Positions 7,493 to 16,249 of a DNA stretch of 43,172 bases are shown one piece after another. The stretch's first letter is position 1. Every line of letters begins with the position of its first letter. Made by a program: the position numbers and the translations under genes. Source of the DNA: Lentisphaeria bacterium (GTDB lineage: Bacteria; Verrucomicrobiota; Lentisphaeria; Victivallales; UBA1829). A model generated the notes under the pieces. It saw nothing but the letters and a program-made list of their open reading frames with translations. It was not told the origin of the DNA and did not search any database. The stretch covers positions 1-43,172 of the forward strand of contig JAFTIQ010000037.1 of assembly GCA_017456805.1 (NCBI GenBank), read 5' to 3'.

Positions 7493-7524
7493 TTTCCGTT
7501 AATATTTTGTACTTTTCGCAAATT
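7493..7524 (+). promoter_or_regulatory. Putative AraC-family operator, copy B
   Basis: The segment begins TTTCCGTTAATA and, three bases on, TGTACTTTTCG. It matches the segment at 6603-6634 (opposite strand) in 27 of 32 positions, and another partial half-site (TTCCGTAAG) follows 25 bp downstream. It is about 270 bp upstream of the next promoter, so it may act at a distance or serve an unrecognised nearer promoter. Confidence 0.5.
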
Positions 7525-7760
7525 CCGTAAGCTTATAAAAAAACTTAGATTAGCAGCACCTATCTATAATAATTGCATAAAGTGGAGCTTGAATTCTCAT
7601 GTGTGGACGCAATTCCAGTCTTTTTCAATTTCGTCTTTCAGTTTTATCCGCTTTTCAACATAATTCTGTCACAAATCGTCAACGAACCAGAAAAATTTGA
7701 CATTTTTGAATACTTTTGAAATTGTCACGAACTTTTTATCAAAAAAATTTATAAAATAAC

Positions 7761-7789
7761 TTGACACGAGTAAATATTTATGTTATCTT
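7761..7789 (+). promoter_or_regulatory. Promoter with overlapping LacI-type operator for the isomerase-aldolase operon
   Basis: TTGACA (7761-7766) and TATCTT (7784-7789) are 17 bp apart. The -35 is part of the box TTGACACGAGTAAA (7761-7774), so repressor binding would block RNA polymerase. Confidence 0.7.
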
Positions 7790-7863
7790 AAAAAGGTGAT
7801 TAATTATTTTTTCTCCCTTTGTTTTGACAGAAAAACTAACACAACCTGTCATCACACAAAAAA

Positions 7864-7877
7864 TTGACACGTGTCGA
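7864..7877 (+). promoter_or_regulatory. LacI-type operator in the isomerase leader
   Basis: TTGACACGTGTCGA has a perfect GACACGTGTC core with the central CG typical of LacI-family operators. Its centre is 103 bp from the centre of the box at 7761-7774, close to an integral number of helical turns, so looping is possible. Confidence 0.65.
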
Positions 7878-7908
7878 TTTTATCGACATAAAAACGAAAG
7901 GACGAAAT

Positions 7909-9309
7909 ATGACAAAGGTAAAAATCGGTTACATGCCAACAAAACGCAGATTTTTTTCCGGGGAAGATGCATTCAAGTACAAGGACCTTATCAGAAAACA
8001 ACTTCAGCAAATTGCTCCGGATATGGAAATTATCGATTTGGAAGGGATCAATGAAACAGGACTCCTGGCATCAGTGGAAGATGCCCGTGCCGCAGCAAAA
8101 CGTTTTATTTCTGCCGGAGTTGACGGGGTGTTTGCTCCTCATTGCAACTTCGGTTGCGAAGAAGCCGTATGCATTACGGCAAAGGCAGTAAACAAACCGC
8201 TGCTTCTTTGGGGCCCCAGAGATGAATCCCCGCTGCCGAACGGTGAACGTCTGCGTGATTCCCAGTGCGGTCTGTTTGCAACCAGCAAAGTCCTGCAGCG
8301 GTTCGGTGTCGATTTCAGTTATATCGTCAACAGCCGCATTACAGATGACATTTTTGTGAAAGGATTCAGAAATTTTCTCGCAGCAGTGAATGTTGTCAAA
8401 AACTTCAAGGATGCCCGCATCGGGCAAATCTCCACCCGTCCGAAGGATTTTTATTCTGTAATTGTCAATGAAGGAGAACTGCTGGAGCGGTTCGGGATTC
8501 AGACTGTACCTTATGATCTTGGCAAGCTTACAGCCTCTGTGAAAAAACTGGCTGCCAATCCAGACGAAGAAGTGCGGGCAGCAGCAGAAGCTTTCAAATC
8601 TAAAGTTGATTTTTCAGAAATGACCGATGATGCGCCTTTGAAGATGGCGGCATTGAAAGCGGCTTTACTGAAATGGAAATCAGAGGAACAGCTCAATGCG
8701 GCGGCATTCCAATGCTGGGATCAGCTCCAGATGGAACTTGGAATCTGCCCATGCTTCGTCAATTCTGTACTCATCGAATGCGGCTTCCCGGTTTCCTGTG
8801 AAACCGATATCCACGGCGCCGTTTCCATGCTGTTACAGCAGGCGGCAACGAATTTTTCCAAGCCGGTATTCCTTGCAGACTTGACGATCCGTCATCCGGA
8901 AGATGATAATTCAGAACTGCTCTGGCACTGCGGCGCTTTCCCTGCCTCCCTTGCCGATGGGGCTTGTAAACTCAGTAAACATTTTGTCCTGCCGGGCAAC
9001 CCTGACGGGGTTTGCAATTGGCAGCTTAAACAGGGACACTTGACAATCAACCGTTTTGACGGTGTTCATGGAAAATACAGTTTGTTCAACGGGGAATGTG
9101 AAACAACAGTCGGTCCGTTCAATCAGGGAACATTTGTTTATGCAAAAATGGATAACTGGGCGGCTTGGGAAGAAAAATTCATCTACGGCCCTTACATTCA
9201 TCATGTCAGCTGTATTTATGAGAGTCTGACATCTGTTTTCAGGGAGGCAGTCAGATATATGAACGGTGTTGAATTTGATGAAATTGAAGGGGGAACATCA
9301 TGCCGGTAA
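7909..9309 (+). CDS. L-fucose/L-arabinose isomerase-family protein
   Basis: The protein has 466 residues and the layout of the COG2407 L-fucose isomerase-like group: an N-terminal alpha/beta part (KIGYMPTKRRFF, then AGVDGVFAPHCNFGCEEAV and PLLLWGPRDE), a middle domain (FKDARIGQISTRPKDFYSVIVNEGEL, then CWDQLQMELGICPCFVNSVL) and a C-terminal domain (LWHCGAFPASLAD, HGKYSLFNGECETTVGPFNQGTFVYA). Members interconvert aldoses and ketoses with a divalent metal; the substrate here is unknown (fucose, arabinose or a modified hexose such as a sulfosugar are possible). The ATG at 7909 with GAAAGGACG upstream is preferred; the earlier TTG at 7864 lies within the operator. It overlaps the aldolase gene by 10 bases. 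Confidence 0.82.
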   Translation: MTKVKIGYMPTKRRFFSGEDAFKYKDLIRKQLQQIAPDMEIIDLEGINETGLLASVEDARAAAKRFISAGVDGVFAPHCNFGCEEAVCITAKAVNKPLLLWGPRDESPLPNGERLRDSQCGLFATSKVLQRFGVDFSYIVNSRITDDIFVKGFRNFLAAVNVVKNFKDARIGQISTRPKDFYSVIVNEGELLERFGIQTVPYDLGKLTASVKKLAANPDEEVRAAAEAFKSKVDFSEMTDDAPLKMAALKAALLKWKSEEQLNAAAFQCWDQLQMELGICPCFVNSVLIECGFPVSCETDIHGAVSMLLQQAATNFSKPVFLADLTIRHPEDDNSELLWHCGAFPASLADGACKLSKHFVLPGNPDGVCNWQLKQGHLTINRFDGVHGKYSLFNGECETTVGPFNQGTFVYAKMDNWAAWEEKFIYGPYIHHVSCIYESLTSVFREAVRYMNGVEFDEIEGGTSCR

Positions 9310-10274
9310 TTCACGGTCGGAACGCAGCTTTGAAAGTGTTGGAAAAAGCAAAGGAACGGGAAGTTCCGGTGCCGATTTTCGGCACGGGAAGTTTCTGGAA
9401 TATTGAAGCAATCCTGATTGCCGCAAAATCAATAAAAGAAAAATACCAGATTGCAGAAATGCCTGTTACCATCAGCATGACATATACTTACCCCTGTATG
9501 TCGCAGGCAAAACGGATCACTGCATGTTCTGTTGCAGAATTGGGATTTCGCAGTATAATGACACAGATACGGACGATGGTGGATTCTCCGGAATCACCTT
9601 ATCGGGATATCACAGTTCTTCCGCATCTGGACCATGCTGATCCGGAACGGGACCGCTGGGCATTGACGGAAGGTACGGAATATCTTGCTTCTGCTATGTT
9701 CGATGCCCAGAGATTCTCCGCAGAGGAAAATCAGCGTTTGACTGCTGAATATGTCAGGGCATACGGAAAAGATATCCTCATAGAGGGAATCATGGACGAG
9801 CTTCCGGTTGAAGCCATGCATGCAAAAGAGATACAGAGAATTTCTGATGAAGATTATCCGGAACGTGCAGCAGAATATGTCAAAAATACAGGAATCGACT
9901 TTCTGGTTGCCGATTTGGGAACAGAACAGCAGGCAGGAAGTTCTTCAAATTGTCATTACCTCGGCGAACGTGCAAGGGCAATCTCTCAGGCAGTCGGCAA
10001 GCCTATGTTGACCATGCATGGAGGCTCTTCCCTTCCGCCGGAACAATTGGCACAACTCGGCAGCGATGGCGTAATGCGGTTCAATGTCTGGACAAAAATC
10101 GCACGTGATGCCGGGCGGTATGCAGCATTTGAACTCTTCAAACGGGCAGAAGCGATTTTTGCCGGGGATTTCAACAGTATTGAATCTGAAGCATTCATGC
10201 GCGATAACGTGGTAAATGCGGCTGAATCAATGATCAAAATCTTCGAGCATCTCGGTTATTCCAAACTGGCATAA
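9300..10274 (+). CDS. Class II fructose/tagatose-bisphosphate aldolase-like protein
   Basis: The protein has 324 residues, the class II aldolase (Fba/GatY/KbaY) TIM-barrel size. HLDHAD (H109, D111, H112) matches the HxDH metal and catalytic motif, and TMHGGSSLP (H240) matches the loop that binds phosphate and zinc. Where relatives have a third zinc-ligand His in an IGTxHG-like motif, this protein has VADLGTEQQAG, so that His appears replaced by Gln or Glu. The usual NVDTD segment reads RFNVWTKIARDAG. It likely cleaves the ketose made by the isomerase, but no sugar kinase is encoded nearby, so the substrate may not be a classical bisphosphate. AAGGGGG precedes the ATG. A terminator follows. 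Confidence 0.82.
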   Translation: MPVIHGRNAALKVLEKAKEREVPVPIFGTGSFWNIEAILIAAKSIKEKYQIAEMPVTISMTYTYPCMSQAKRITACSVAELGFRSIMTQIRTMVDSPESPYRDITVLPHLDHADPERDRWALTEGTEYLASAMFDAQRFSAEENQRLTAEYVRAYGKDILIEGIMDELPVEAMHAKEIQRISDEDYPERAAEYVKNTGIDFLVADLGTEQQAGSSSNCHYLGERARAISQAVGKPMLTMHGGSSLPPEQLAQLGSDGVMRFNVWTKIARDAGRYAAFELFKRAEAIFAGDFNSIESEAFMRDNVVNAAESMIKIFEHLGYSKLA

Positions 10275-10289
10275 TGAAAATCAAACACA

Positions 10290-10336
10290 AAATGAGCCGG
10301 CTCTGTTGTTCAATACGGAGACGGCTCATTTATTTT
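10290..10336. terminator. Bidirectional terminator between aldolase and LacI genes
   Basis: AAATGAGCCG (10290-10299) and CGGCTCATTT (10322-10331) pair, with CTCTG/CGGAG extending the stem inside. On the plus strand TTTATTTT follows; on the minus strand a T-rich stretch follows too. The stop codon of the LacI gene (10326-10328) lies inside the right arm. Confidence 0.82.
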
Positions 10337-11384
10337 CCGGATCTCCGGAAGCGATTATCATAACGGAAGATTGCGCATCACCTGTAGATTCCCGGAAAAT
10401 CAGTTCCGGTGGAAACATATTGCAAGCCGGTCCGGGGTCTTTCTGCTTGAGAAGACAATCAACCAGTTCGAGACATCTCGGCGAAAAAAGCTCAGAAGTC
10501 TGCCGGATCGAACTCAAAGAAGATACAAGGTACCGGGAAAAATGCAGATTATCGTGTCCGGCAATCAAAATATCCTCTCCGATTTTCACTCCTTTTTCCC
10601 GCAGGGCACGCATTGCTCCGAGCGCAACAGTATCCGTAACACACAGCAACGCATCAGGGGCCTGATATTCTGAAAGAAAAGCCTGCATATTTTCATATCC
10701 GAAACTTTCGTTATCCTGCTGAACAGGACTGCTGGACACATCTATCAGAAGTGATTTTTTTCCGGCATCTGCCATCGCCGCCAAATAACCGTTTTTCCGT
10801 TCCTCTGCGGTCCGGTTGCAGGCATTGTAAAAACTCCCGAGATAGGCGGGAGTCCTTCCCTTTTTCAACAGATGCTGCGTCATGGCATACACTCCGGCAT
10901 AATTGTCATTCCCTACAAAATAGGATGTATCATTCAGCTGACGGTCAAAATAAACCACCGGAATCCGCTGGGCTGCAAGCTGATGAAGAGCTGTCCGGCT
11001 GTTCTCAACAACAGGCACACAAATAATCGCACAAACATTGAAGGAGAGAAACGTCCGGATTACCTCTGCTTCACTTTCCGCATTGTTGTAACTGGATTTG
11101 TAAATCAGCTCATAACCGTATTTCCGTGCACAGATATCAAGCTGTTCAATAAACTCGCTGTAAAAGTCATCTGTCAGATAAGGAATCACAACGCCCACAT
11201 AGTTGGAACGCCCGCGCACCAGGCTGACAGCACTGCTGTTGGGAAGATAATTGTATTTCTCACATGCTTTCAATATCTTCTGCCGTATCGCAGGACGGAC
11301 ACTCGGATCCCCGTTCAGAACTTTGCTTACCGTATATCGGGAATATCCGGTGATCCGGGCAATATCACTCATCGTAACTGTCAT
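10326..11384 (-). CDS. LacI-family transcriptional repressor
   Basis: The protein has 352 residues. The N-terminal helix-turn-helix and hinge are clear (MSDIARITGYSRYTVSKVLN, then SAVSLVRGRSNYVGVVIP). The periplasmic-binding-protein-like effector domain follows (DNYAGVYAMTQHLLKKGR, then PDALLCVTDTVALGAMRALR and ILIAGHDN). AGGAG precedes the ATG. It lies convergent to the isomerase-aldolase operon and upstream of the pseudopilin operon in the opposite direction. Five similar boxes with an ACACG core near three promoters of this island are its probable operators; it likely derepresses the island in response to a sugar. Confidence 0.92.
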   Translation of the reverse strand: MTVTMSDIARITGYSRYTVSKVLNGDPSVRPAIRQKILKACEKYNYLPNSSAVSLVRGRSNYVGVVIPYLTDDFYSEFIEQLDICARKYGYELIYKSSYNNAESEAEVIRTFLSFNVCAIICVPVVENSRTALHQLAAQRIPVVYFDRQLNDTSYFVGNDNYAGVYAMTQHLLKKGRTPAYLGSFYNACNRTAEERKNGYLAAMADAGKKSLLIDVSSSPVQQDNESFGYENMQAFLSEYQAPDALLCVTDTVALGAMRALREKGVKIGEDILIAGHDNLHFSRYLVSSLSSIRQTSELFSPRCLELVDCLLKQKDPGPACNMFPPELIFRESTGDAQSSVMIIASGDPENK

Positions 11385-11545
11385 AAAAAACTCCTAAAGA
11401 GAAATATATTGATTCCGTGAAGGTAATTTCAAAAGTCAGGCAAAAATTGACTGAAAAACAATTGCAGATGAACCGAAAAACATTCCATTTGCAGATCACT
11501 GCAAGATTTTCAGATATTTTTGAAAACTCCTGTTATTGCCTTCAT

Positions 11546-11574
11546 AATATATCACATCCCCCCCGGAACTGCAA
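11546..11574 (-). promoter_or_regulatory. Promoter of the LacI-type repressor gene
   Basis: On the minus strand TTGCAG (11569-11574) and TATATT (11546-11551) are separated by 17 bp that include a run of seven G. The predicted leader is about 155 nt long. Confidence 0.55.
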
Positions 11575-11859
11575 ATAAAAATGCAGACTTAATGAGATAT
11601 TTTTGATTTTTTCGCACAGACAACCCATATTTTTTAAAACGATATCTTATTGTATAAATTTGAACACAAGAAGCGTTCTTTTTTTGAAAAAATGATTCTG
11701 CCGAATATGGCAAGGCGGGCAGAAACAATTAGTATTACTTGTGCCGGAGTTCATAGCACGTGGAAAGCTCTCTGAAGCCCTGAGTCTCATTCCCCGTTAA
11801 GTTTTTCTGCTCATATCATGAATTATTATGGGATTTCTCTGAGAAAACAGCAGAAATTA

Positions 11860-11873
11860 TTGACACGAGACTA
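11860..11873 (+). promoter_or_regulatory. LacI-type operator upstream of the GH operon promoter
   Basis: TTGACACGAGACTA shares its first ten bases with the box at 7761. It lies about 30 bp upstream of the -35 at 11903. Confidence 0.6.
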
Positions 11874-11902
11874 GAAAATATCGTTATTTTTCATTTTTCC
11901 GC

Positions 11903-11930
11903 TTGACATTTGTTTTTTTTTACATATATT
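11903..11930 (+). promoter_or_regulatory. Promoter of the pseudopilin/GH operon
   Basis: TTGACA (11903-11908) and TATATT (11925-11930) are 16 bp apart across a T-rich spacer. LacI-type boxes flank it on both sides at a centre-to-centre distance of 162 bp. Confidence 0.65.
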
Positions 11931-12021
11931 ACATAAGAAACTATGTCTGTCTCAGCACTGAGATTTGTAATGAGTACGAATATAATCCTGGCTGGCAGAT
12001 GTAATTTTTTTTCAGATTAAG

Positions 12022-12035
12022 TTGACACGTGACAA
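12022..12035 (+). promoter_or_regulatory. LacI-type operator in the leader of the GH operon
   Basis: TTGACACGTGACAA lies in a wider near-palindrome GTTGACACGTGACAAC. It is about 90 bp downstream of the -10 and 25 bp upstream of the first gene. Confidence 0.65.
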
Positions 12036-12059
12036 CGAACAAAAGAACAGGAGAGAATT

Positions 12060-12779
12060 ATGAAGAAAGTGAAAAAGTTGGTTTGCAGAGAAAACTCCGC
12101 AAGATTCACCCTTATTGAGCTTCTGGTAGTCATTGCCATCATTGCGATTCTTGCGGGGATGCTGCTTCCGGCATTGAACAAAGCAAGGGATTCCGCCCGA
12201 ACAACAAATTGCAAATCCAATCTGAAACAGGCTGTACATTATCAATTCAATTATGCGGACGCCAACAACGGTCACATGACACCGCCGATCCTCAACAGCC
12301 GTGTCTGGCCGTCTCATCTCAGATGGCTCGGAATCCTTCCCACCCAATCCGGCGGATGGTGGGTGGAAAGAAGTGTAATGAAGCAATTCACCTGTCCGGG
12401 AAGCGGCGAACTTATTCTCAGCACAACTCATAAAGATAATGATGGATATGTTTACGGTATGATGAATTCTCCCAGACATCATGGTACCTACTGGCCGGCA
12501 TATCATTTCAAGATCACTACTTACGCAAAATCTGAAAACGGAAAAACAAACTCTGCTTCTGAAGCTCCGGTTATGGTCGATTCTGTCAACGTTGCAACAA
12601 AATCCGCCTCTTATGGGGTTGATTGCTCATGTCTTGCCTCAAGCTCCAAATTTTACCTTGCACACAGCAACAAGGGAAATGTTGTTTTTCTTGACGGTCA
12701 TGTTGGCGATCTTAACGAACATCAGGCAACGAATCTTGAGTGGCATGGTTTGGCTGTCAGCAAAAAAATTGCAAAATAA
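12060..12779 (+). CDS. Pseudopilin-like protein with H-X9-DG signature
   Basis: The protein has 239 residues. After a basic leader it has the type IV pilin-like segment [20 protein letters not shown] followed by [11 protein letters not shown], the membrane helix with Glu at position +5 of the mature part. The residue before Phe is Arg, not the usual Gly of prepilin peptidase sites. The C-terminal part contains [14 protein letters not shown], an exact H-X9-DG signature of the prepilin-associated family expanded in Lentisphaerota and Planctomycetota. It is the first gene of the GH operon with AGGAGAG before the ATG and 16 bp to the next gene. A role in secretion or surface display of the next, large protein is an inference. 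Confidence 0.88.
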   Translation: MKKVKKLVCRENSARFTLIELLVVIAIIAILAGMLLPALNKARDSARTTNCKSNLKQAVHYQFNYADANNGHMTPPILNSRVWPSHLRWLGILPTQSGGWWVERSVMKQFTCPGSGELILSTTHKDNDGYVYGMMNSPRHHGTYWPAYHFKITTYAKSENGKTNSASEAPVMVDSVNVATKSASYGVDCSCLASSSKFYLAHSNKGNVVFLDGHVGDLNEHQATNLEWHGLAVSKKIAK

Positions 12780-12795
12780 TAGATAAGGAGTCTGC

Positions 12796-15700
12796 ATGAA
12801 ATCTCTGATTTTACATTTCCTGCTCCTGACAGGAGTCTCTGTTATGGCTGAAAATATGTTCCGGAATGGAGATTTTCAGAAAAAAGGGCTTGAATTCAGC
12901 ACGCGGGTGGGACGGTCCAGTATTCAGAAAGAAGGAGAAGGAAACAGTAATACGTTTGCACGGTTTACCATTGATAAAATCTATAAAAATGCCCAGGGTC
13001 ATGAAGTCGCAAGCGTCAATATTCTGGCAGGGATCCGGAATGGGATCGGGTTCCCGTGCAAGCCGGATACAAGATATCTTTTTTCTCTGAAAATGCGAAG
13101 CAGCAATCCCAAAGCCGGAATTGGGTTGACTGCAGCCCAGTGGCTCTCCGGATCAAAAAAATTCAAGGAGTTCAGAACAACTTTATCCGGAGGATTGCCC
13201 ATTACAACGGAATGGAAAGAGTATAAAGGGTCATTCATTACAGATAAAAATGCAACGAATGTTGCGCTGGTACTGAGTATGTGGTGGAGTACCGAGGTCG
13301 GACCTGCCAGATATAAAGTCGGAGATTATCTGGATATTGATGATCTGGTGATCAAGGAGGCGCCCACTCTGGGAAGTCCTGCGGTTCCGGCAGCCGGCAA
13401 CCTTGTCACAAACAGTGATTTTTCCAAAGAGAGCCGGGAGTATTCCGTGTCCGGATGCCAATTCACCACAGCAGTAGAGAACGGCAGCTGGAATCAGCAT
13501 GGAAGAATGGTGATCAATAAAATCAGAGAACTCGCAAATGGCAGAAAAATGGTCGATGCAGTGCTGTACATCGGTGGAAACAACCAACCGGTCTTTGAGT
13601 GTCAGCCCAATACAAAATACCGTTTTTCCTTCCGAGCGCGTTCCAGTGCGGCAAAAACGTCAATGGGGGTAAAGATTGTTGAATCGGCTGACCGCCGCTC
13701 CTTCGCAAATATGAAAATTATTGAAACCTCACTCCGCGGAGGTCAGATGATTCCCGGCAGCTGGAAGCACTTCAGCGGGAATTTTACAACCGGAAAAACA
13801 GCAAAATATGCAGCTTTGCGACTCAGTATCTGGTGGGATACTCAGCATGGTCCCATGCGTTATAAAGAGGGCGATACGATTGATATTGATGATGTTAAAA
13901 TCGAAGCTTCGCCGGCAGCAAACGGATTTCCTGCCCCCGCAGCCGCAGCTTCAGTTCCTGAATTGAAGATCAGAAAAGCCGCAGCCCCTGTCATGTTCAA
14001 CGGAACCATCGAACTGGATGGCAAACTCAGCGAACCCTTCTGGCAGAATGCATTCCAGGCTTCTGATTTCATCACCTTCCGGAAACCGAAAACCGCTCCG
14101 GCAGCAAACACAACATTCAAACTGTTGGCTGATAAAGATGCCCTTTATATCGGAATCGTTGCTGATGAACCTTTGAAAGTCGATACCGGCGCAGGAAAAG
14201 GAAAAAATGTCTGGGACAGTTCCGCATTTGAAATTTTCTTCGGATACGCCGGGGATTCCAAGGGCTTTTTACAAATCGCAATCGGCGCAAACGGTGAGAA
14301 ATATATCGGAAGCGATGCCGGAGCAAGACGCGATTTTGAAAGTTTCAGTAGCGGATTTTCTGTGGAAGATCACCAATGGACCGCGGAAGTGCGTGTCCCC
14401 TGGACACTCCTCAAAACCTCGGCTGACAGCAAACAGGCGATTCCATTCAATATTGCACGTCATCGTGACAGCAAAAGTGACTATCTTTCCTGGAGCGCCA
14501 GCCTGTCTCTGCAGGATGTGAAACAGTATGGGCTTCTCATTCCCGGAGGTTTCGCTCCTCATGCAAGCCGCAGTGCCTATGAACAGGCAGCAGCAAAAGC
14601 TGTGCAGGAAGCAGCCAGAAAAAAACAGGAACAACTCAGCAAACGGATTATTGCAGCCGCCCGTGTTGGAATCACTTCTGACTTTACAGTGCCTTATCTG
14701 CCGGATGAACTTTTCACTGCTCCGCTGGAAAAAATCCAGCTCCGGGCAGCTGTCAATGAAATCAAACCGCTGGCAATCGCAGTTGCAAATCCGACTGCGC
14801 TCATGACGGAATACCGCATTGTACTGGAACAATCAACCACTGATCAGCGGAACCTCAACGGTGCCTTCGGATTGAAAGACTTTCCGGCAAACCAGATTAC
14901 ATTGCGCCGCGGAGTTGCGGTACGCGACAGCGACAAAGCCACCGGGTTTCTTTTTGATCCGCTGGTCAAAATGGATGAAGGTTCGTTTCTGACGCTCGCC
15001 GGACAATCTGCCGGACTGGTCTGGATTGACTTTGACACCCGCAATGTAAAACCCGGAACTTATACCGGAACTCTGCGGATCATCCCCATGAATCAGCCAG
15101 TCAAAATGGTCAGAAAAGGCGGATGGACATCGGCTCATTTCACAAGTTCTGAACTGAAAATACCGGTAACTCTCCGGGTAGATCCCATCGTTTTGGATAC
15201 AGAACCGATGCACCCCGGATTTTTCTGCAGCGGAGCAGAATCTCCGGAACAATTCAAACTGCAGATCGAAGCCGGACAGCGTTATTTCCTGCTTACCCCT
15301 TATTATCTGTTCCCGCTGGATAAAGCATCCGGAACATTCAAACCGGATAATCCCAAAATCGCTGTCATGAACAGACATATTGAATGGGCAAAACAGTACG
15401 GCGTCAAAAACATAAAATTTGTATTGGCTTACAGCGCATACTATGCATTCAAGGCAATGTATGGTCTCAAAGCTGATGATGACAAGACCATAGCCCTCTG
15501 GAAAAACTGGCTGAAAACATTGCATTTGTATTTGAAAAATAACAATATCAGTACAAACGATTACTATATTGAGCTTTTTGATGAACCGCCGAAAAAGAAC
15601 TTTGATCTGGTGATCAAAGTTACACGGGCAGCAAAGGAAGCTGTGCCGGAGATGAAAACGCTGATCACACTGGGGTATGGAGAGATTCCGTTGTCGGATC

Positions 15701-16227
15701 TTCAGGCAATAGCCTCGCAGGTGGATGCGTGGATGCTGTGGACCTCCGGTTTTCCTGATACTGGATATCATCAGAAATTTTTCAAAGAACAGCAGGCTCG
15801 CGGCAAAGAACTCTGGCATTATTCCTGCGATACACAGATGAGATCCTCTCTTGATAAGAATTATCGCCGCAATGCCTGGGCAACGCTGGCTTACGACTAC
15901 AACTGTTCCGGACTTTTCCAGTTTTATTACACGCTTGACAGAAACGGGATGCTCGACTTTTTGACCGAAACATATGGAAATGTGGCTTACGCACCGACTG
16001 TCAACAGCGCAATCCCCAGCATCCGTTATATGGCGTTACGTCAGGGAATGTATGATGTAAAATACTTTGCACTGTTAAGAAAACTCGGAAAAGGTGATCC
16101 TACTGTTGAAAAATTCATACGGGATTCTGCGAGAGAAATTGCAAGCAAGACAGCGAATCCGAACAGGGCTGATGAATTACGCCATCAGGCAGCAGAAATG
16201 ATTCTGAAACTGCAAAGAAATAAATAA
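12796..16227 (+). CDS. Large secreted glycoside hydrolase-like protein (two CBM-like domains, CBM9-like domain, GH123/DUF4091-type C-terminus)
   Basis: The protein has 1143 residues. Residues 1-18 are a signal peptide (MKSLILHFLLLTGVSVMA). Two related jelly-roll-like repeats follow at about 20-190 and 205-375; each has an NxDF start, a TARF/GRMVINKI strand and a GDYLDIDDLVIKEA or GDTIDIDDVKIEA end, as in CBM4/9-type modules. About 390-590 is a CBM9/DOMON-like domain (IELDGKLSEPFWQNA, then VWDSSAFEIFFGY). The C-terminal half contains a TIM-barrel-like region with FDEP (D929-E930), matching the adjacent Asp-Glu pair of GH123, and a DUF4091-like end (SIRYMALRQGMYDVKYFALL). Beta-N-acetylgalactosaminidase-type activity is plausible but unproven. 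TAAGGAG precedes the ATG. Confidence 0.82.
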   Translation: MKSLILHFLLLTGVSVMAENMFRNGDFQKKGLEFSTRVGRSSIQKEGEGNSNTFARFTIDKIYKNAQGHEVASVNILAGIRNGIGFPCKPDTRYLFSLKMRSSNPKAGIGLTAAQWLSGSKKFKEFRTTLSGGLPITTEWKEYKGSFITDKNATNVALVLSMWWSTEVGPARYKVGDYLDIDDLVIKEAPTLGSPAVPAAGNLVTNSDFSKESREYSVSGCQFTTAVENGSWNQHGRMVINKIRELANGRKMVDAVLYIGGNNQPVFECQPNTKYRFSFRARSSAAKTSMGVKIVESADRRSFANMKIIETSLRGGQMIPGSWKHFSGNFTTGKTAKYAALRLSIWWDTQHGPMRYKEGDTIDIDDVKIEASPAANGFPAPAAAASVPELKIRKAAAPVMFNGTIELDGKLSEPFWQNAFQASDFITFRKPKTAPAANTTFKLLADKDALYIGIVADEPLKVDTGAGKGKNVWDSSAFEIFFGYAGDSKGFLQIAIGANGEKYIGSDAGARRDFESFSSGFSVEDHQWTAEVRVPWTLLKTSADSKQAIPFNIARHRDSKSDYLSWSASLSLQDVKQYGLLIPGGFAPHASRSAYEQAAAKAVQEAARKKQEQLSKRIIAAARVGITSDFTVPYLPDELFTAPLEKIQLRAAVNEIKPLAIAVANPTALMTEYRIVLEQSTTDQRNLNGAFGLKDFPANQITLRRGVAVRDSDKATGFLFDPLVKMDEGSFLTLAGQSAGLVWIDFDTRNVKPGTYTGTLRIIPMNQPVKMVRKGGWTSAHFTSSELKIPVTLRVDPIVLDTEPMHPGFFCSGAESPEQFKLQIEAGQRYFLLTPYYLFPLDKASGTFKPDNPKIAVMNRHIEWAKQYGVKNIKFVLAYSAYYAFKAMYGLKADDDKTIALWKNWLKTLHLYLKNNNISTNDYYIELFDEPPKKNFDLVIKVTRAAKEAVPEMKTLITLGYGEIPLSDLQAIASQVDAWMLWTSGFPDTGYHQKFFKEQQARGKELWHYSCDTQMRSSLDKNYRRNAWATLAYDYNCSGLFQFYYTLDRNGMLDFLTETYGNVAYAPTVNSAIPSIRYMALRQGMYDVKYFALLRKLGKGDPTVEKFIRDSAREIASKTANPNRADELRHQAAEMILKLQRNK

Positions 16228-16249
16228 GTGATAAAAGAAAGAAGACAGA

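Larger units (their letters stand above)
7425..7908. other. 484-bp regulatory region upstream of the isomerase-aldolase operon
   Basis: There is no gene here. The region holds an AraC-type motif (7493-7524), a TATAAT-like element near 7571, a weak LacI-like box TTGTCACGAACTTT (7722-7735), a strong sigma-70-like promoter overlapped by a LacI-type box (7761-7789) and a second box at 7864-7877 in the predicted leader. No clear terminator of the preceding AraC gene was found. Confidence 0.6.
11385..12059. other. 675-bp divergent regulatory region between LacI gene and the GH operon
   Basis: No gene was recognised. It contains the LacI promoter on the minus strand (11546-11574), two LacI-type boxes (11860-11873 and 12022-12035), and a plus-strand promoter between them (11903-11930). 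The stretch 11690-11850 is less AT-rich than its surroundings and holds no feature I can name. Confidence 0.6.

Noticed and set aside
7864..7908. Upstream TTG start for the isomerase
   Set aside because: It would place the coding sequence over the operator, while the ATG at 7909 has a proper ribosome binding site and the family's usual N-terminus.
11690..11850. Possible structured RNA gene in the GC-richer part of the LacI/GH intergenic region
   Set aside because: No tRNA, 5S, riboswitch or terminator pattern could be recognised by eye.
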